Below are positions 26,444 through 40,069 of a DNA stretch of 64,000 nucleotides, piece by piece (within the stretch, counting starts at the first letter, position 1; every line of letters begins with the position of its first letter). This DNA comes from Pseudomonas sp. M47T1 (lineage in GTDB: Bacteria; Pseudomonadota; Gammaproteobacteria; Pseudomonadales; Pseudomonadaceae). The DNA lies in the NCBI RefSeq assembly GCF_000263855.1, contig NZ_AJWX01000014.1, positions 103,338-167,337 on the forward strand. The letters run 5' to 3'. The notes beneath the pieces were generated by a model, which was not told the origin of the DNA, ran no database searches, and saw only the letters and a list, made by a program, of their open reading frames with translations. A program made the translations under genes and the position numbers.

Positions 26444-28689
26444 GACTTGCCCTCTTCTGTTACACGGATCCCGACCTGGCCACACAAGGCCAGGAAGTTG
26501 GGAAAGGAGGTGGCGACGTTGGCGCAATCGAGGATGCGAATGGGCGCGCTGGCCCGCAGCGATGCCACGCTGAAGGCCATGGCGATGCGATGATCGCCCT
26601 GCCCCTGTACTTCGCCGCCGCGCAGTGCGCCGCCGTCGATGATGATGCCGTCCTCGGTTGGCTGACAGTTTACACCCAGGGCCTGAAGACCGTCGGCCAT
26701 GACCTGGATGCGATCCGATTCTTTTACCCGCAGCTCCTGGGCGCCGCGCAGCACGGTACGCCCCTGGGCCACGGCTGCGGCGACGAACAGCACCGGGAAT
26801 TCATCGATGGCCAGCGGCACCAGGGCCGCCGGGATCTCGATACCGTTGAGCGGCGCGTAGCGCACGTGCAGGTCGGCCACGGGTTCCCCGCCCACTTCGC
26901 GCTGGTTCTGCAGGCGAATGTCGGCACCCATCAGCTTAAGAATGTCGATGACACCGGCACGGGTGGGGTTGATGCCCACATGTTCCAGTACCAGGTTCGA
27001 CCCTTCGGCAATGGACGCGGCCACCAGGAAGAACGCCGCCGAGGAGATGTCGCCCGGCACTTCGATGCGCGTGGCACGCAGGCCATGACCCGAAGCCAGT
27101 GACACGGTGGCGCCTTCGCGATTCACCGGGTAGCCGAAGCCGCGCAGCATGCGCTCGGTGTGATCGCGGGTGGGGGCCGGTTCGGTGACGCGGGTTTCGC
27201 CTTCGGCGTACAAACCCGCCAGCAGCAGGCTGGATTTGACCTGGGCACTGGCCATGGGCAGCGTGTAGTCCACGGCCTTGAGGGCCTGGCCACCCTGTAT
27301 GGTCAGGGGCGGCAGGCCGTCGGCCGCGGTGTCGATGCGCGCGCCCATGTCGCGCAGCGGCTTGGCCACGCGATTCATGGGGCGCCTGGACAGGGACGCA
27401 TCGCCCGTGAGCACGCTGTCAAAACGCTGGGCCGCCAGCAGGCCGGCCAGCAAACGCATGGTGGTACCCGAATTGCCGACATAGATCGGCCCCGGCGGCG
27501 GTTGCAGGCCATGCAGACCCACGCCATGAATGGTCACGCGGCCGTGGTGCGGGCCTTCAATGACCACCCCCATGTCGCGGAAGGCTTGCAGGGTGGCCAG
27601 GGCGTCCTCGCCTTCCAGGAAGCCGTCGACTTCGGTGGTGCCGTCTGCCAGCGAACCCAGCATGATCGAGCGATGCGAAATGGACTTGTCGCCCGGCACG
27701 CGAATACGCCCGGCCAGGCTGCCGCCCGGGGCGGCGATGAAGTTCAGGTCGCAGGCCTCGCGCTTGTCCACGTAGGCGCGGCGCGCAAGGATCTTGCCAA
27801 AATGCTCGCGCGCCATGCGCGCGCGGGTGAACACACCCAGCATCTTCTGGCCGTCACCCACGTCCACCGCGTCGCGCAGGGCATCCAGGTCACTGCGGAA
27901 GGTGTCGAGGGTGCGCAACACTGCATCGCGGTTGGCCAGGAAGATGTCGTGCCACATCACCGGATCACTGCCGGCAATGCGCGTGAAGTCGCGGAAACCG
28001 CCCGCCGCGTAGCGGAAGATGTCCAGGTTTTCGTTGCGCTTGGCCAGCGAGTCCACCAGGCCGAAAGCCAGCAGATGCGGCAAGTGGCTGGTGGCTGCCA
28101 GCACTTCGTCATGGCGCTCAATGGCCATGTGCTCCACATCGGCACCCAGGGCACGCCACAGGGCGTCGACCACGTGCAGGGCACGGGGTGCGGTTTCTTC
28201 CAGCGGCGTAAGAATGACTTTGTGGCGACGGAACAGCTGGGCGTTGGAGGCTTCCACCCCGCTCTGCTCAGACCCGGCAATGGGGTGCCCGGGCACAAAA
28301 TTGAGCAGTTGCTGCGCGCCCAGCACCTGACGGGCGGCACGCACCACGTTGCCCTTGGCGCTGCCCACGTCGGTGAGGATGGCGTCACCCAGGTCGAGTG
28401 TCGCCAGCTTGCCGAGCAGTTTTTCCATGGCCAGGATGGGCACGGCCAACTGGATCACGTCGGCGCCCTGGCAGGCGGCAGCCAGATCTTCTTCGCAGCG
28501 GTCGACCACGCCCAGCTCCACCGCCAGCTTGCGCGACTGCGGATCCAGGTCCAGGCCCACCACTTCGCCGCACAGGCCGCTTTCGCGGACACCCTTGGCA
28601 AACGAACCACCGATCAGCCCGAGGCCGACCACCACCAGGCGACCGACCAGCGGCGCTGGCGCTACAACAGCCGAAACACCATCAACCAC
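26440..28689 (-). CDS. tyrA-aroA: Bifunctional prephenate dehydrogenase / 3-phosphoshikimate 1-carboxyvinyltransferase
   Basis: The 749-residue fusion has an N-terminal prephenate dehydrogenase (about 10-300, NAD loop [11 protein letters not shown]) and a C-terminal EPSP synthase (about 310-749, with [20 protein letters not shown] and LSRRPMNRV). It thus covers the tyrosine branch and the sixth shikimate step. The RPMxRV motif resembles class II EPSP synthases rather than the E. coli type. The fusion is the normal Pseudomonas arrangement. GTG 28689 was chosen because it overlaps the hisC stop by 8 bases and gives the family N-terminus; an upstream extension to 28746 lies inside hisC. Confidence 0.95.
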   Translation of the reverse strand: MVDGVSAVVAPAPLVGRLVVVGLGLIGGSFAKGVRESGLCGEVVGLDLDPQSRKLAVELGVVDRCEEDLAAACQGADVIQLAVPILAMEKLLGKLATLDLGDAILTDVGSAKGNVVRAARQVLGAQQLLNFVPGHPIAGSEQSGVEASNAQLFRRHKVILTPLEETAPRALHVVDALWRALGADVEHMAIERHDEVLAATSHLPHLLAFGLVDSLAKRNENLDIFRYAAGGFRDFTRIAGSDPVMWHDIFLANRDAVLRTLDTFRSDLDALRDAVDVGDGQKMLGVFTRARMAREHFGKILARRAYVDKREACDLNFIAAPGGSLAGRIRVPGDKSISHRSIMLGSLADGTTEVDGFLEGEDALATLQAFRDMGVVIEGPHHGRVTIHGVGLHGLQPPPGPIYVGNSGTTMRLLAGLLAAQRFDSVLTGDASLSRRPMNRVAKPLRDMGARIDTAADGLPPLTIQGGQALKAVDYTLPMASAQVKSSLLLAGLYAEGETRVTEPAPTRDHTERMLRGFGYPVNREGATVSLASGHGLRATRIEVPGDISSAAFFLVAASIAEGSNLVLEHVGINPTRAGVIDILKLMGADIRLQNQREVGGEPVADLHVRYAPLNGIEIPAALVPLAIDEFPVLFVAAAVAQGRTVLRGAQELRVKESDRIQVMADGLQALGVNCQPTEDGIIIDGGALRGGEVQGQGDHRIAMAFSVASLRASAPIRILDCANVATSFPNFLALCGQVGIRVTEEGKS

Positions 28690-29791
28690 GGGCCAGGACC
28701 TTGCTGAGCGCGTCCAGGAAACGGCCGTTCTCGGTGGGCAGGCCAATGGTCACCCGCAGGTGATTGGGCATGCCGTAGTTGGCCACCGGGCGCACGATCA
28801 CGCCCTCTTGCAGCAAGCCCTGGAACACCGGGGCCGCCACGCGACCGAGGTCGATGCACAGGAAGTTGCCCTTGGACGGGATCCAGCCCAGGCCCAGGGC
28901 CCGGCAACCGTCTTCCAGTTGCTGCATGCCGAACTCGTTGAGCTCGCGACTCTTGGCCAGGTAGTCACTGTCGGCCAGCGCCGCACAGGCGGCCGCCAAG
29001 GCCAGGCTATTGACGTTGAACGGCTGGCGCACGCGGTTGAGCACGTCGGCGATGACCGGCGACGACAACGCGTAGCCGACCCGCAGCGCCGCCAGGCCGT
29101 AAGCCTTGGAGAAGGTGCGCGACACCAGCAGGTTGGGGAACTCGGCCAGGTAGTCGAGGCCGTCAGGCAGCTCGCCGCCCACGGCGTATTCGATGTAGGC
29201 CTCGTCCAGCACCACCAGTACGTCCGACGGCACGTCACGCAGGAAGTCGCTCAGCGCGTGGGCATTGAACCAGGTGCCGGTGGGGTTGTTGGGGTTGGCG
29301 ATGAACACGATGCGGGTGTTGGCGTCGATGGCCGCCAGCATGGCCGGCAGGTCGTGCCCCCAGTCCTTGGCCGGCACCACGCGCGCCTCGGCGCCTACGG
29401 CCTGGGTCACGATGGGGTAGACAGCAAAAGCGTGCTCGCTGAACACCGCGTTCTGGCCCGGCGCCAGGTAGGCACGGGTCACCAGCTCAAGGATGTCATT
29501 GGAACCGTTGCCCAGGGTGACCTGATTGAGCTGCACGCGGCAGCGCTCGGCCAGCAGGGTCTTGAGCTCAAAACCGTTGCCGTCAGGGTAGCGCGTCAGC
29601 TCGGCCAATGCCTTGGCAATGGCTTCACGCACCTTGGGGCTGGCGCCCAGCGGGTTTTCGTTGCTGGCCAGCTTGACGATGTTGGCTGGGTCCAGGTTCA
29701 ACTCGCGGGCCAGCTCGTCCACTGGCTTGCCAGGCACGTAAGGCGACAGTTTTTGTACGCCCGACTGTGCCAGGGCGAGAAAATCACTCAT
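28682..29791 (-). CDS. hisC: Histidinol-phosphate aminotransferase (HisC2 type)
   Basis: A 369-residue class I/II PLP aminotransferase. The N-terminal LSPYVPGKPVDELAREL and the substrate loop KLASNENPLG are typical of HisC. The PLP lysine is in SRTFSKAYGLAALRVGY. In this operon the enzyme may also work on aromatic 2-oxo acids (phenylpyruvate, 4-hydroxyphenylpyruvate), as HisC homologues in aromatic operons do; that is an inference from context. ATG 29791 has GAGG upstream; a GTG one codon earlier is less likely. It lies 9 bases after pheA. Confidence 0.94.
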   Translation of the reverse strand: MSDFLALAQSGVQKLSPYVPGKPVDELARELNLDPANIVKLASNENPLGASPKVREAIAKALAELTRYPDGNGFELKTLLAERCRVQLNQVTLGNGSNDILELVTRAYLAPGQNAVFSEHAFAVYPIVTQAVGAEARVVPAKDWGHDLPAMLAAIDANTRIVFIANPNNPTGTWFNAHALSDFLRDVPSDVLVVLDEAYIEYAVGGELPDGLDYLAEFPNLLVSRTFSKAYGLAALRVGYALSSPVIADVLNRVRQPFNVNSLALAAACAALADSDYLAKSRELNEFGMQQLEDGCRALGLGWIPSKGNFLCIDLGRVAAPVFQGLLQEGVIVRPVANYGMPNHLRVTIGLPTENGRFLDALSKVLARG

Positions 29792-29800
29792 CACTAAACC

Positions 29801-30895
29801 TCAAAGAACCGCTTTCGGGTAGGAGCCCAGCACCTTGAGTGCCACAGCTTCCTGACTGATTTGTTCGAGCACACCCTTGATCAGGGGATCACGGTGGTGG
29901 CCAACGAAATCGATGAAGAATACGTAGGTCCATTTACCGCTGCGTGACGGACGGGTTTCGATGCGAGTCAGGTCGATGCCATTGTCGTGGAACGGCACCA
30001 GCAGCTCGTGCAGCGCGCCCGGGCGATTGCTCATGGACACGATGATCGAGGTCTTGTCGTCGCCGGTCGGCGGCACTTCCTGGCTGCCGATGATCAGGAA
30101 CCGCGTGGCGTTGTCCGGGCGGTCCTCGATTTTTTCAGCCAGGCGTTGCAGGCCGTAGAGGCTGGCCGCCATGTCGCCGGCAATGGCCGCCGAGTTCCAC
30201 TCGCCCTTGACCCGCTTGGCCGCCTCGGCATTGCTGGACACGGCAATGCGCTCGACGTTGGGGTAATGGGCGTCCAGCCACTTGCGGCACTGGGCCAGCG
30301 ACTGGGCGTGGGAGTAGATGCGCGTGATGGAATCGGTCTTGGTGCTGTCACCGATCAGCAGGTGGTGGTGGATACGCAGCTCCACCTCCCCGCAGATGAC
30401 CATGTCGTGCTCCAGGAAACTGTCCAGGGTGTGGTTGACCGCACCCTCGGTGGAGTTTTCCACCGGCACCACGCCGAAGTTGACCGCACCGGCCACCACC
30501 TCACGGAACACTTCGTCGATGGCCGCCATCGGCTTGCTGATGACGGCGTGGCCGAAGTGTTTCATGGCCGCGGCCTGGGTGAAGGTACCTTCAGGGCCCA
30601 GGTAAGCGACTTTCAGGGGGTTTTCCAGGGCCAGGCACGAGGACATGACTTCGCGGAACAAGCGCGCCATCTCTTCGTTGCTCAGCGGCCCCTTGTTGCG
30701 TTCCATCACGCGCTTGAGCACCTGGGCTTCACGCTCGGGCCGGTAGAACACCGGCACCTCGCCTTCAGCCAGGGAGGCCATTTTCACACGGGCCACTTCT
30801 TCGGCGCAGCGGGCGCGATCGCTGATCAGTTCGAGAATTTTCTCGTCCAGCGCATCGATGCGAACCCGCAGGGCCTTCAGCTCCTGGTCGGACAT
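29801..30895 (-). CDS. pheA: Chorismate mutase / prephenate dehydratase (P-protein)
   Basis: The 364-residue bifunctional enzyme makes phenylpyruvate from chorismate. Residues 1-90 are an AroQ chorismate mutase (LRVRIDALDEKILELI), about 95-275 the prephenate dehydratase (YLGPEGTFTQAA, NFGVVPVENSTEGAV) and about 285-364 an ACT domain with the Phe-binding segment RIETRPSRSGKW. Feedback inhibition by phenylalanine is expected from the intact ACT site. The ATG overlaps the serC stop by one base (TGATG), and hisC follows after 9 bases. Confidence 0.97.
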   Translation of the reverse strand: MSDQELKALRVRIDALDEKILELISDRARCAEEVARVKMASLAEGEVPVFYRPEREAQVLKRVMERNKGPLSNEEMARLFREVMSSCLALENPLKVAYLGPEGTFTQAAAMKHFGHAVISKPMAAIDEVFREVVAGAVNFGVVPVENSTEGAVNHTLDSFLEHDMVICGEVELRIHHHLLIGDSTKTDSITRIYSHAQSLAQCRKWLDAHYPNVERIAVSSNAEAAKRVKGEWNSAAIAGDMAASLYGLQRLAEKIEDRPDNATRFLIIGSQEVPPTGDDKTSIIVSMSNRPGALHELLVPFHDNGIDLTRIETRPSRSGKWTYVFFIDFVGHHRDPLIKGVLEQISQEAVALKVLGSYPKAVL

Positions 30896-31980
30896 CAGGC
30901 GTTTTCCTTCTCGAACTCGCTCATGTAGGCCACCAGCGCTTCAACAGCATCCAGGCCCAGGGCGTTGTAGATGGAGGCACGCATGCCACCTACTGAGCGG
31001 TGACCCTTGAGGTTCAGCAGGCCACGGGCGTCGGCACCGGCCAGGAAGGCCTTGTCCAGGCGCTCGTCGGCCAGGCGGAACGGCACGTTCATCCACGAGC
31101 GGGCGTTGTGGGAAATAGGGTTGGTGTAGAACTCGCTGCTGTCGATGAAACCGTACAGGCGGTCCTTCTTGGCGCGGTTGCGCGCTTCCATGGCGTCGAC
31201 GCCGCCCTGCTCTTTGAGCCACTCGAACACCAGGCCCGACAGGTACCAGGAATAGGTGGCCGGGGTGTTGTACATCGAGCCGTTGTCGGCCGCGATCTTG
31301 TAGTCGAGCATGGTTGGGCAGGCGCTGCGGGCGCGGCCCAGCAGGTCTTCGCGAATGATCACCACCACCAGGCCGCTGGGGCCGATGTTCTTCTGCGCGC
31401 CGGCGTAGATCATGCCGTACTGCGACACGTCGATGGGGCGCGAGAGGATGTCGGACGACATGTCCACCACCAGCGGCACGTCACCGGTCTGCGGTACCCA
31501 GTCAAATTCCAGGCCGCCGATGGTTTCGTTGGAGGCGTAGTGAACGTAGGCGGCGCCTGGGGTCAGGTTCCACTCGTTCTGGCCCGGGATGGCCAGGTAG
31601 TCGTAAGGCTTGGCGCTGGCCGCGACATTGATGTTGCCGTAGCGACGCGCTTCCTCAATGGCCTTCTTCGACCAGATGCCGGTCTCGATGTAGTCGGCGG
31701 TACCGCCTTCAGGCAGCAGGTTCAGCGGGATCTCGGCGAACTGCTGGCTGGCGCCGCCTTGCAGGAACAGCACTTTATAATGGGAGGGAATGGACAGCAG
31801 GTCGCGCAGGTCCTGCTCGGCCTTGGCGGCAATGGCCATGTAGTCGTCGCTGCGATGGCTCATCTCCATGACGGAGAGGCCCTTGCCACGCCAGTTCAGC
31901 ATCTCGGCCTGGGCGCGTTGCAGGACAGCTTCAGGGAGCGCAGCTGGACCTGCGCAGAAGTTAAAGGCTCGGTTGCTCAC
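30895..31980 (-). CDS. serC: Phosphoserine aminotransferase
   Basis: The 361-residue PLP enzyme makes phosphoserine (and acts in pyridoxal phosphate synthesis). Visible are the N-terminus SNRAFNFCAGPAALPE and the lysine-bearing YAGAQKNIGPSGL. GTG 31980 gives the usual length and has GAGAGTGGA upstream. The frame is open upstream to 32049, but that stretch overlaps a REP element and encodes no family sequence. It is the first gene of serC-pheA-hisC-(tyrA-aroA)-cmk, all overlapping or nearly so. Confidence 0.96.
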   Translation of the reverse strand: MSNRAFNFCAGPAALPEAVLQRAQAEMLNWRGKGLSVMEMSHRSDDYMAIAAKAEQDLRDLLSIPSHYKVLFLQGGASQQFAEIPLNLLPEGGTADYIETGIWSKKAIEEARRYGNINVAASAKPYDYLAIPGQNEWNLTPGAAYVHYASNETIGGLEFDWVPQTGDVPLVVDMSSDILSRPIDVSQYGMIYAGAQKNIGPSGLVVVIIREDLLGRARSACPTMLDYKIAADNGSMYNTPATYSWYLSGLVFEWLKEQGGVDAMEARNRAKKDRLYGFIDSSEFYTNPISHNARSWMNVPFRLADERLDKAFLAGADARGLLNLKGHRSVGGMRASIYNALGLDAVEALVAYMSEFEKENA

Positions 31981-32025
31981 ATCCACTCTCGCTCTGCTTG
32001 AATTCGTTAGATCGGTGGCGAACCC

Positions 32026-32100
32026 TTCGCGGGCAGAGCCCGCTCCCACACAGGCAATTCGCGCTTATTTGCCTTGGTGGGAGCGGGCTCTGCCCGCGAA
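32026..32100. repeat. REP pair between gyrA and serC
   Basis: TTCGCGGGCAGAGCCCGCTC and, inverted, GAGCGGGCTCTGCCCGCGAA are separated by about 27 bases. The two arms face the opposite way to the pairs at 23444 and 23596. Confidence 0.85.
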
Positions 32101-32125
32101 GGGGGTACCACCCAAATATCACTGA

Positions 32126-32141
32126 GGGCACCGAAGTGCCC
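32126..32141 (-). terminator. Hairpin after gyrA
   Basis: On the minus strand GGGCAC-TTCG-GTGCCC lies about 20 bases after the gyrA stop. The UUCG loop is stable but no proper T tract follows. Confidence 0.6.
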
Positions 32142-32161
32142 CCATGATCCATCACAACAAT

Positions 32162-34804
<2,643 letters not shown>

Positions 34805-35224
34805 GAGAAGCCTGATTCCTTTTTCTGGTGAAACTCCGTCACATCCATTGGGACGAACGAAGCTCGCCGCCGACGGCCAATGCCGTGAGGCGACTTACGA
34901 CAAATCAACGAGTTATGCTGTGGATCTGCGCAGTGGGGGCCGCACCAAAGGGCGACCCTGGAAACCGTCGGATGTTACCACAATCGCCGTCAGGGACCTA
35001 TCCCCTGCAAGGCTTGCAAACCCATTAATTGACGGGTAATCGGGCGTGGGGTGGCTCTGAGGGGCTTTTGGGGGGATTTGCGGCGTGCGCGATGCCCACT
35101 TTACTCAAGCGAACCACCAGCAGGAGCGGGCCGCGGCCGCGAAGCAGGCGCCAACCCGCGCAGGGCCGGGCGGGCTCAACGGGCAGGCGATTACCCGCCG
35201 CGGGATGCAAAGTGACTGCAGAGC
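34805..35224. other. Intergenic region between gyrA and mtnA
   Basis: About 420 bases that should hold the gyrA promoter and the end of the mtnA transcript. A single diverged REP arm is at 35121-35144 (GGAGCGGGCCGCGGCCGCGA). No gene with a recognisable motif and no convincing -35/-10 pair was found. Confidence 0.45.
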
Positions 35225-36301
<1,077 letters not shown>

Positions 36302-36373
36302 TGCCCACCCCTAATCTGAAAGCTGACATCAAAAGCGGCCGATTATAGCGAGCCCCCGACGAAGACGCTCGGG

Positions 36374-36379
36374 TATACT
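36374..36379 (+). promoter_or_regulatory. Possible -10 box of the mtaD gene
   Basis: TATACT matches the -10 consensus in five of six positions, 36 bases before the mtaD ATG, in the divergent mtnA/mtaD region. No good -35 box is at the proper distance. Confidence 0.35.
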
Positions 36380-36414
36380 TCGCCATCACCGAACCAAAGC
36401 ACTGGATACCCACC

Positions 36415-37746
36415 ATGCCCAACGCTGCCGAGCCCCTAGACCTGTTGCTGCTGCCCACTTGGCTGGTGCCTGTGGAACCGGCCGGGGTGGTGCTGAAGGA
36501 TCATGGCCTGGGTGTCCGTGATGGCAATATAGTGTTCATTGGCCCGCGAACGGAAGCCCTGCGGTTGCAGGCCCATGAAGTGCGCGAGCTGCCGGGCATG
36601 CTGCTGACCCCAGGCCTGGTCAATGCTCACGGGCATGCCGCCATGACCCTGTTCCGCGGCCTGGCCGACGATTTGCCGTTGATGACCTGGCTGCAGGAGC
36701 ATATCTGGCCGGCCGAAGGCCGCTGGGTGGACGAGGATTTCGTGCGCGACGGCACCGACCTGGCCATTGCCGAACAGCTCAAGGGCGGCATCACCTGCTT
36801 CTCGGACATGTATTTCTACCCGCGCACGGCCAGCGAACGCGTGCACCACAGCGGCATGCGCGCGCAAATCACCATTGCGGTGCTGGATTTCCCCATTCCC
36901 GGCGCCCGCACGGCCGATGAGGCGCTGCACCAGGGTGTGGAACTGTTCAGCGACCTGAAGCACCACCCGCGCATCAGCATTGCCTTTGGCCCTCATGCCC
37001 CCTATACCGTGGGCGACGAGAACCTGGAGAAAATCCGCGTGCTGGCCGACGAACTGGACGCCGCCATCCAGATGCATGTGCACGAGACCGCCGGCGAAGT
37101 GGAGCAGGCCCTGGCCGCCAAGGCCGAGCGCCCATTGGCCCGCCTGGCCCGCCTGGGTTTGCTGGGCCCGCGCTTTCAGGCCGTGCACATGACCCAGGTC
37201 AGCAACGACGACCTGGCTCTGCTGGTAGAAAGCAACACCAGCGTGGTGCATTGCCCCGAATCCAACCTGAAACTGGCCAGCGGCTTCTGCCCGGTGGAAC
37301 GCCTGTGGCAGGCCGGCGTCAATGTGGCAGTTGGCACCGACGGCGCCGCCAGCAACAATGACCTGGACCTGCTGGGCGAAACCCGTACCGCAGCGCTGCT
37401 GGCCAAGGCCGTGGCCGGCAACGCCACCGCCCTGGACGCCCACCGCGCCCTGCGCATGGCCACGCTCAATGGTGCGCGCGCCCTGGGCATGGAAGCGGCC
37501 ATCGGCTCGCTGGAAGTGGGCAAGGCCGCCGACCTTACGGCGTTCGACCTGTCGGGCCTGGCGCAACAGCCGGTGTACGACCCGGTTTCGCAATTGATCT
37601 ACGCCACCGGCCGGGACTGCGTGAAGCACGTCTGGGTCGCTGGCAAACACCTGCTCGACGACCGGCAGCTCACGCGCCTGGACGAGCAGGCACTGGCGGC
37701 AACCGCTGCCCACTGGGGCCAGCGCATTGGCGCCCGGCACGAATAA
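36415..37746 (+). CDS. mtaD: 5-methylthioadenosine (S-adenosylhomocysteine) deaminase, amidohydrolase family
   Basis: The 443-residue metal-dependent hydrolase has the TRZ/ATZ-type active site: [23 protein letters not shown], and [11 protein letters not shown]. In P. aeruginosa the gene next to mtnA (PA3170) encodes methylthioadenosine deaminase, which makes methylthioinosine; a phosphorylase then feeds MtnA. The same neighbourhood here supports that role. Methylthioadenosine is the by-product of polyamine and acyl-homoserine lactone synthesis. The distance to ubiG downstream is 65 bases, so ubiG and mupP may be read from the same transcript. Confidence 0.88.
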   Translation: MPNAAEPLDLLLLPTWLVPVEPAGVVLKDHGLGVRDGNIVFIGPRTEALRLQAHEVRELPGMLLTPGLVNAHGHAAMTLFRGLADDLPLMTWLQEHIWPAEGRWVDEDFVRDGTDLAIAEQLKGGITCFSDMYFYPRTASERVHHSGMRAQITIAVLDFPIPGARTADEALHQGVELFSDLKHHPRISIAFGPHAPYTVGDENLEKIRVLADELDAAIQMHVHETAGEVEQALAAKAERPLARLARLGLLGPRFQAVHMTQVSNDDLALLVESNTSVVHCPESNLKLASGFCPVERLWQAGVNVAVGTDGAASNNDLDLLGETRTAALLAKAVAGNATALDAHRALRMATLNGARALGMEAAIGSLEVGKAADLTAFDLSGLAQQPVYDPVSQLIYATGRDCVKHVWVAGKHLLDDRQLTRLDEQALAATAAHWGQRIGARHE

Positions 37747-37811
37747 CCGCGCGGTGGCCCACCCGCCACCGGCCTTACACCGAATTCAAGCAAGTTTTCA
37801 GAGGACACCCC

Positions 37812-38510
37812 ATGAGTAACGTCGACCACGCCGAAATCGCCAAGTTTGAAGCCCTGGCGCACCGCTGGTGGGACCGCGAGAGCGAGTTCAAGCCGCTGCA
37901 CGACATCAACCCCATGCGCGTCAACTGGATTGACGAGCGCGCCAGGCTGTCGGGCAAGAAAGTCCTGGACGTGGGCTGCGGCGGCGGCATCCTCAGCGAA
38001 GCCATGGCCCTGCGCGGCGCCACTGTGACCGGCATCGACATGGGCGAGGCCCCGCTGGCCGTGGCCCAGTTGCACCAGCTGGAATCCGGCGTACAGGTGG
38101 AATACCGGCAGATCACCGCCGAAGCGCTGGCCGAGGAAATGCCCGGCCAGTTCGACGTAGTCACCTGCCTGGAAATGCTCGAACACGTGCCCGACCCCTC
38201 CTCGGTGATCCGTGCCTGCTTCAAGATGGTCAAGCCGGGCGGCCAGGTGTTCTTCTCCACCATCAACCGCAACCCCAAGTCGTATCTGTTCGCGATCATC
38301 GGCGCCGAATACATCCTCAAGCTGATGCCGCGCGGCACTCATGACTTCAAGAAATTCATTCGCCCCTCCGAGCTGGGCGCCTGGGCCCGTGCGGCCGGCC
38401 TGTCGGTCAAGGACATCATTGGCCTGACCTACAACCCGCTGACCAAGCACTACAAGCTGGCCGCCGACGTCGACGTCAACTACATGGTCCAGACCCTGCG
38501 GGAGGAGTGA
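37812..38510 (+). CDS. ubiG: Ubiquinone biosynthesis O-methyltransferase
   Basis: The 232-residue class I SAM methyltransferase carries out both O-methylations of ubiquinone synthesis. The SAM loop [16 protein letters not shown] and the N-terminal [14 protein letters not shown] are diagnostic. It is a peripheral inner-membrane enzyme acting on polyprenylated phenols. A ribosome site GAGGA lies before the ATG, and the stop is 3 bases before mupP, so the two genes are co-expressed. Confidence 0.97.
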   Translation: MSNVDHAEIAKFEALAHRWWDRESEFKPLHDINPMRVNWIDERARLSGKKVLDVGCGGGILSEAMALRGATVTGIDMGEAPLAVAQLHQLESGVQVEYRQITAEALAEEMPGQFDVVTCLEMLEHVPDPSSVIRACFKMVKPGGQVFFSTINRNPKSYLFAIIGAEYILKLMPRGTHDFKKFIRPSELGAWARAAGLSVKDIIGLTYNPLTKHYKLAADVDVNYMVQTLREE

Positions 38511-38513
38511 TCA

Positions 38514-39185
38514 ATGCGCTTGAGAGCAGTTCTCTTCGACATGGACGGCACCCTGCTCGACACGGCGCCGGACTTCATCGCCATTTGCCAGGCAATGCTG
38601 GCCGACCGCAACCTGCCGGCCATCGATGACCAGCTGATTCGCGACGTAGTGTCGGGCGGGGCCAAGGCCATGGTCTCGGCCACCTTCGCCCTGTCGCCCC
38701 AGGCGCCGGAGTTCGAGGCCTTGCGCCTGGAGTTCCTGGAGCGCTACCAGGTAGGCTGCGCCGTGCACAGCCACCTGTATGAAGGCATGGCGCAACTGCT
38801 GGAAGACATCGAACGGGCCGGCCTGCGCTGGGGCGTGGTCACCAACAAGCCGGTGCGTTTTGCCGAGCCTATCATGCAGCAACTGGGCCTGGCCGAGCGC
38901 TCGGCCCTGCTGATCTGCCCCGACCACGTGACCCACAGCAAGCCCAACCCGGAACCGCTGATCCTGGCCTGCAAGATGCTCGACCTGGACCCGGCCAGCG
39001 TGCTGTTCGTGGGTGACGACCTGCGCGACATCGAGTCCGGCCGTGATGCGGGCACGCGTACCGCTGCGGTGCGCTACGGTTACATTCACCCGCACGACAA
39101 CCCCAGCCACTGGGGCGCCGACGTGGTGGTGGACCACCCGCTGGATTTGCGCAAGGTGCTGGATCAGGCGTTGTGTAGCTGCTGA
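38514..39185 (+). CDS. mupP: N-acetylmuramic acid 6-phosphate phosphatase MupP
   Basis: A 223-residue HAD hydrolase with the nucleophile motif [11 protein letters not shown], the TNKP motif II and the late acidic motif [11 protein letters not shown]. In Pseudomonas the HAD gene directly after ubiG is MupP, which dephosphorylates MurNAc-6-P in the recycling bypass that feeds UDP-MurNAc and affects fosfomycin and beta-lactam response. Older annotation as phosphoglycolate phosphatase (gph) rests on general similarity. Position after ubiG supports MupP. Confidence 0.9.
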   Translation: MRLRAVLFDMDGTLLDTAPDFIAICQAMLADRNLPAIDDQLIRDVVSGGAKAMVSATFALSPQAPEFEALRLEFLERYQVGCAVHSHLYEGMAQLLEDIERAGLRWGVVTNKPVRFAEPIMQQLGLAERSALLICPDHVTHSKPNPEPLILACKMLDLDPASVLFVGDDLRDIESGRDAGTRTAAVRYGYIHPHDNPSHWGADVVVDHPLDLRKVLDQALCSC

Positions 39186-39207
39186 CCGTCCGCCAGACAA
39201 CCCATGC

Positions 39208-39294
39208 GTGGGAGCGGGTTCTACCCGCGAAAAGCACACCGCGAAATACCCAAGACACCGCGGCGCCCTTTTCGCGGGCAGGGCCCGCTCCCAC
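39208..39294. repeat. REP pair between mupP and yciK
   Basis: GTGGGAGCGGGTTCTACCCG and the inverted CGGGCAGGGCCCGCTCCCAC are separated by about 45 bases that again include an ACACCGCG core. Confidence 0.85.
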
Positions 39295-39325
39295 AAATTG
39301 CCCAAACCGTGGGAGCTTTTCCTCC

Positions 39326-40066
39326 ATGTTCGACTACACCGCCCCACCCGCCCTGCTCCAGGGCCGCGTCATCCTGGTCACCGGCGCTGGCCGGGGCATT
39401 GGTGCCGCAGCTGCCGTTACCTACGCCGCCCACGGCGCCACGGTACTGCTGCTGGGCAAGACCGAAGCCAACCTGAGCCAGGTCTACGACCAGATTGAAG
39501 CCGCCGGGCATCCCAAGCCGGTGATCGTCCCCTTCAACCTGGAAACCGCCCTGCCCCACCAGTACGACGAACTGGCGGTGATGATCGAGAACGAGTTCGG
39601 GCGCCTGGACGGCCTGCTGCACAACGCCTCCATCATCGGCCCGCGCACACCGCTGGATCAACTGGCCGGCGAGCACTTCATGCGCGTGATGCACATCAAC
39701 GTCAACGCCATGTTCATGCTGACCAACACGCTGCTGCCGCTGCTGAAGCTGTCGAACGACGGTTCGGTGGTGTTCACCTCCAGCAGCGTGGGGCGCAAGG
39801 GCCGGGCCTACTGGGGTGCCTATGGGGTGTCCAAGTTCGCCACCGAAGGCCTGATGCAGACCCTGGCCGACGAACTGGATGGCATGGGCACGTTGCGGGC
39901 CAACAGTGTCAACCCGGGCGCCACGCGTACCAGCATGCGGGCCCAGGCCTACCCGGCGGAGGCGCCGGAAAAGAACCCGCTGCCCGAGGCCATCATGCCG
40001 GTCTATCTGTACCTGATGGGTGCCGACAGCGCAGGCGTCAACGGCCAGGCCTTCAACGCCCAGTAA
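39326..40066 (+). CDS. yciK: YciK family short-chain dehydrogenase/reductase
   Basis: The 246-residue classical SDR has the cofactor motif TGAGRGIG, an NAS motif (HNAS) and the catalytic YGVSK. The substrate is not known; the family is conserved in gammaproteobacteria as YciK. It ends 4 bases before the stop codon of undA, so the genes are convergent with no space for a long terminator. The start ATG has GGGAG about 10 bases upstream, which overlaps the end of the REP-bearing gap. Confidence 0.93.
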   Translation: MFDYTAPPALLQGRVILVTGAGRGIGAAAAVTYAAHGATVLLLGKTEANLSQVYDQIEAAGHPKPVIVPFNLETALPHQYDELAVMIENEFGRLDGLLHNASIIGPRTPLDQLAGEHFMRVMHINVNAMFMLTNTLLPLLKLSNDGSVVFTSSSVGRKGRAYWGAYGVSKFATEGLMQTLADELDGMGTLRANSVNPGATRTSMRAQAYPAEAPEKNPLPEAIMPVYLYLMGADSAGVNGQAFNAQ

Positions 40067-40069
40067 CCC

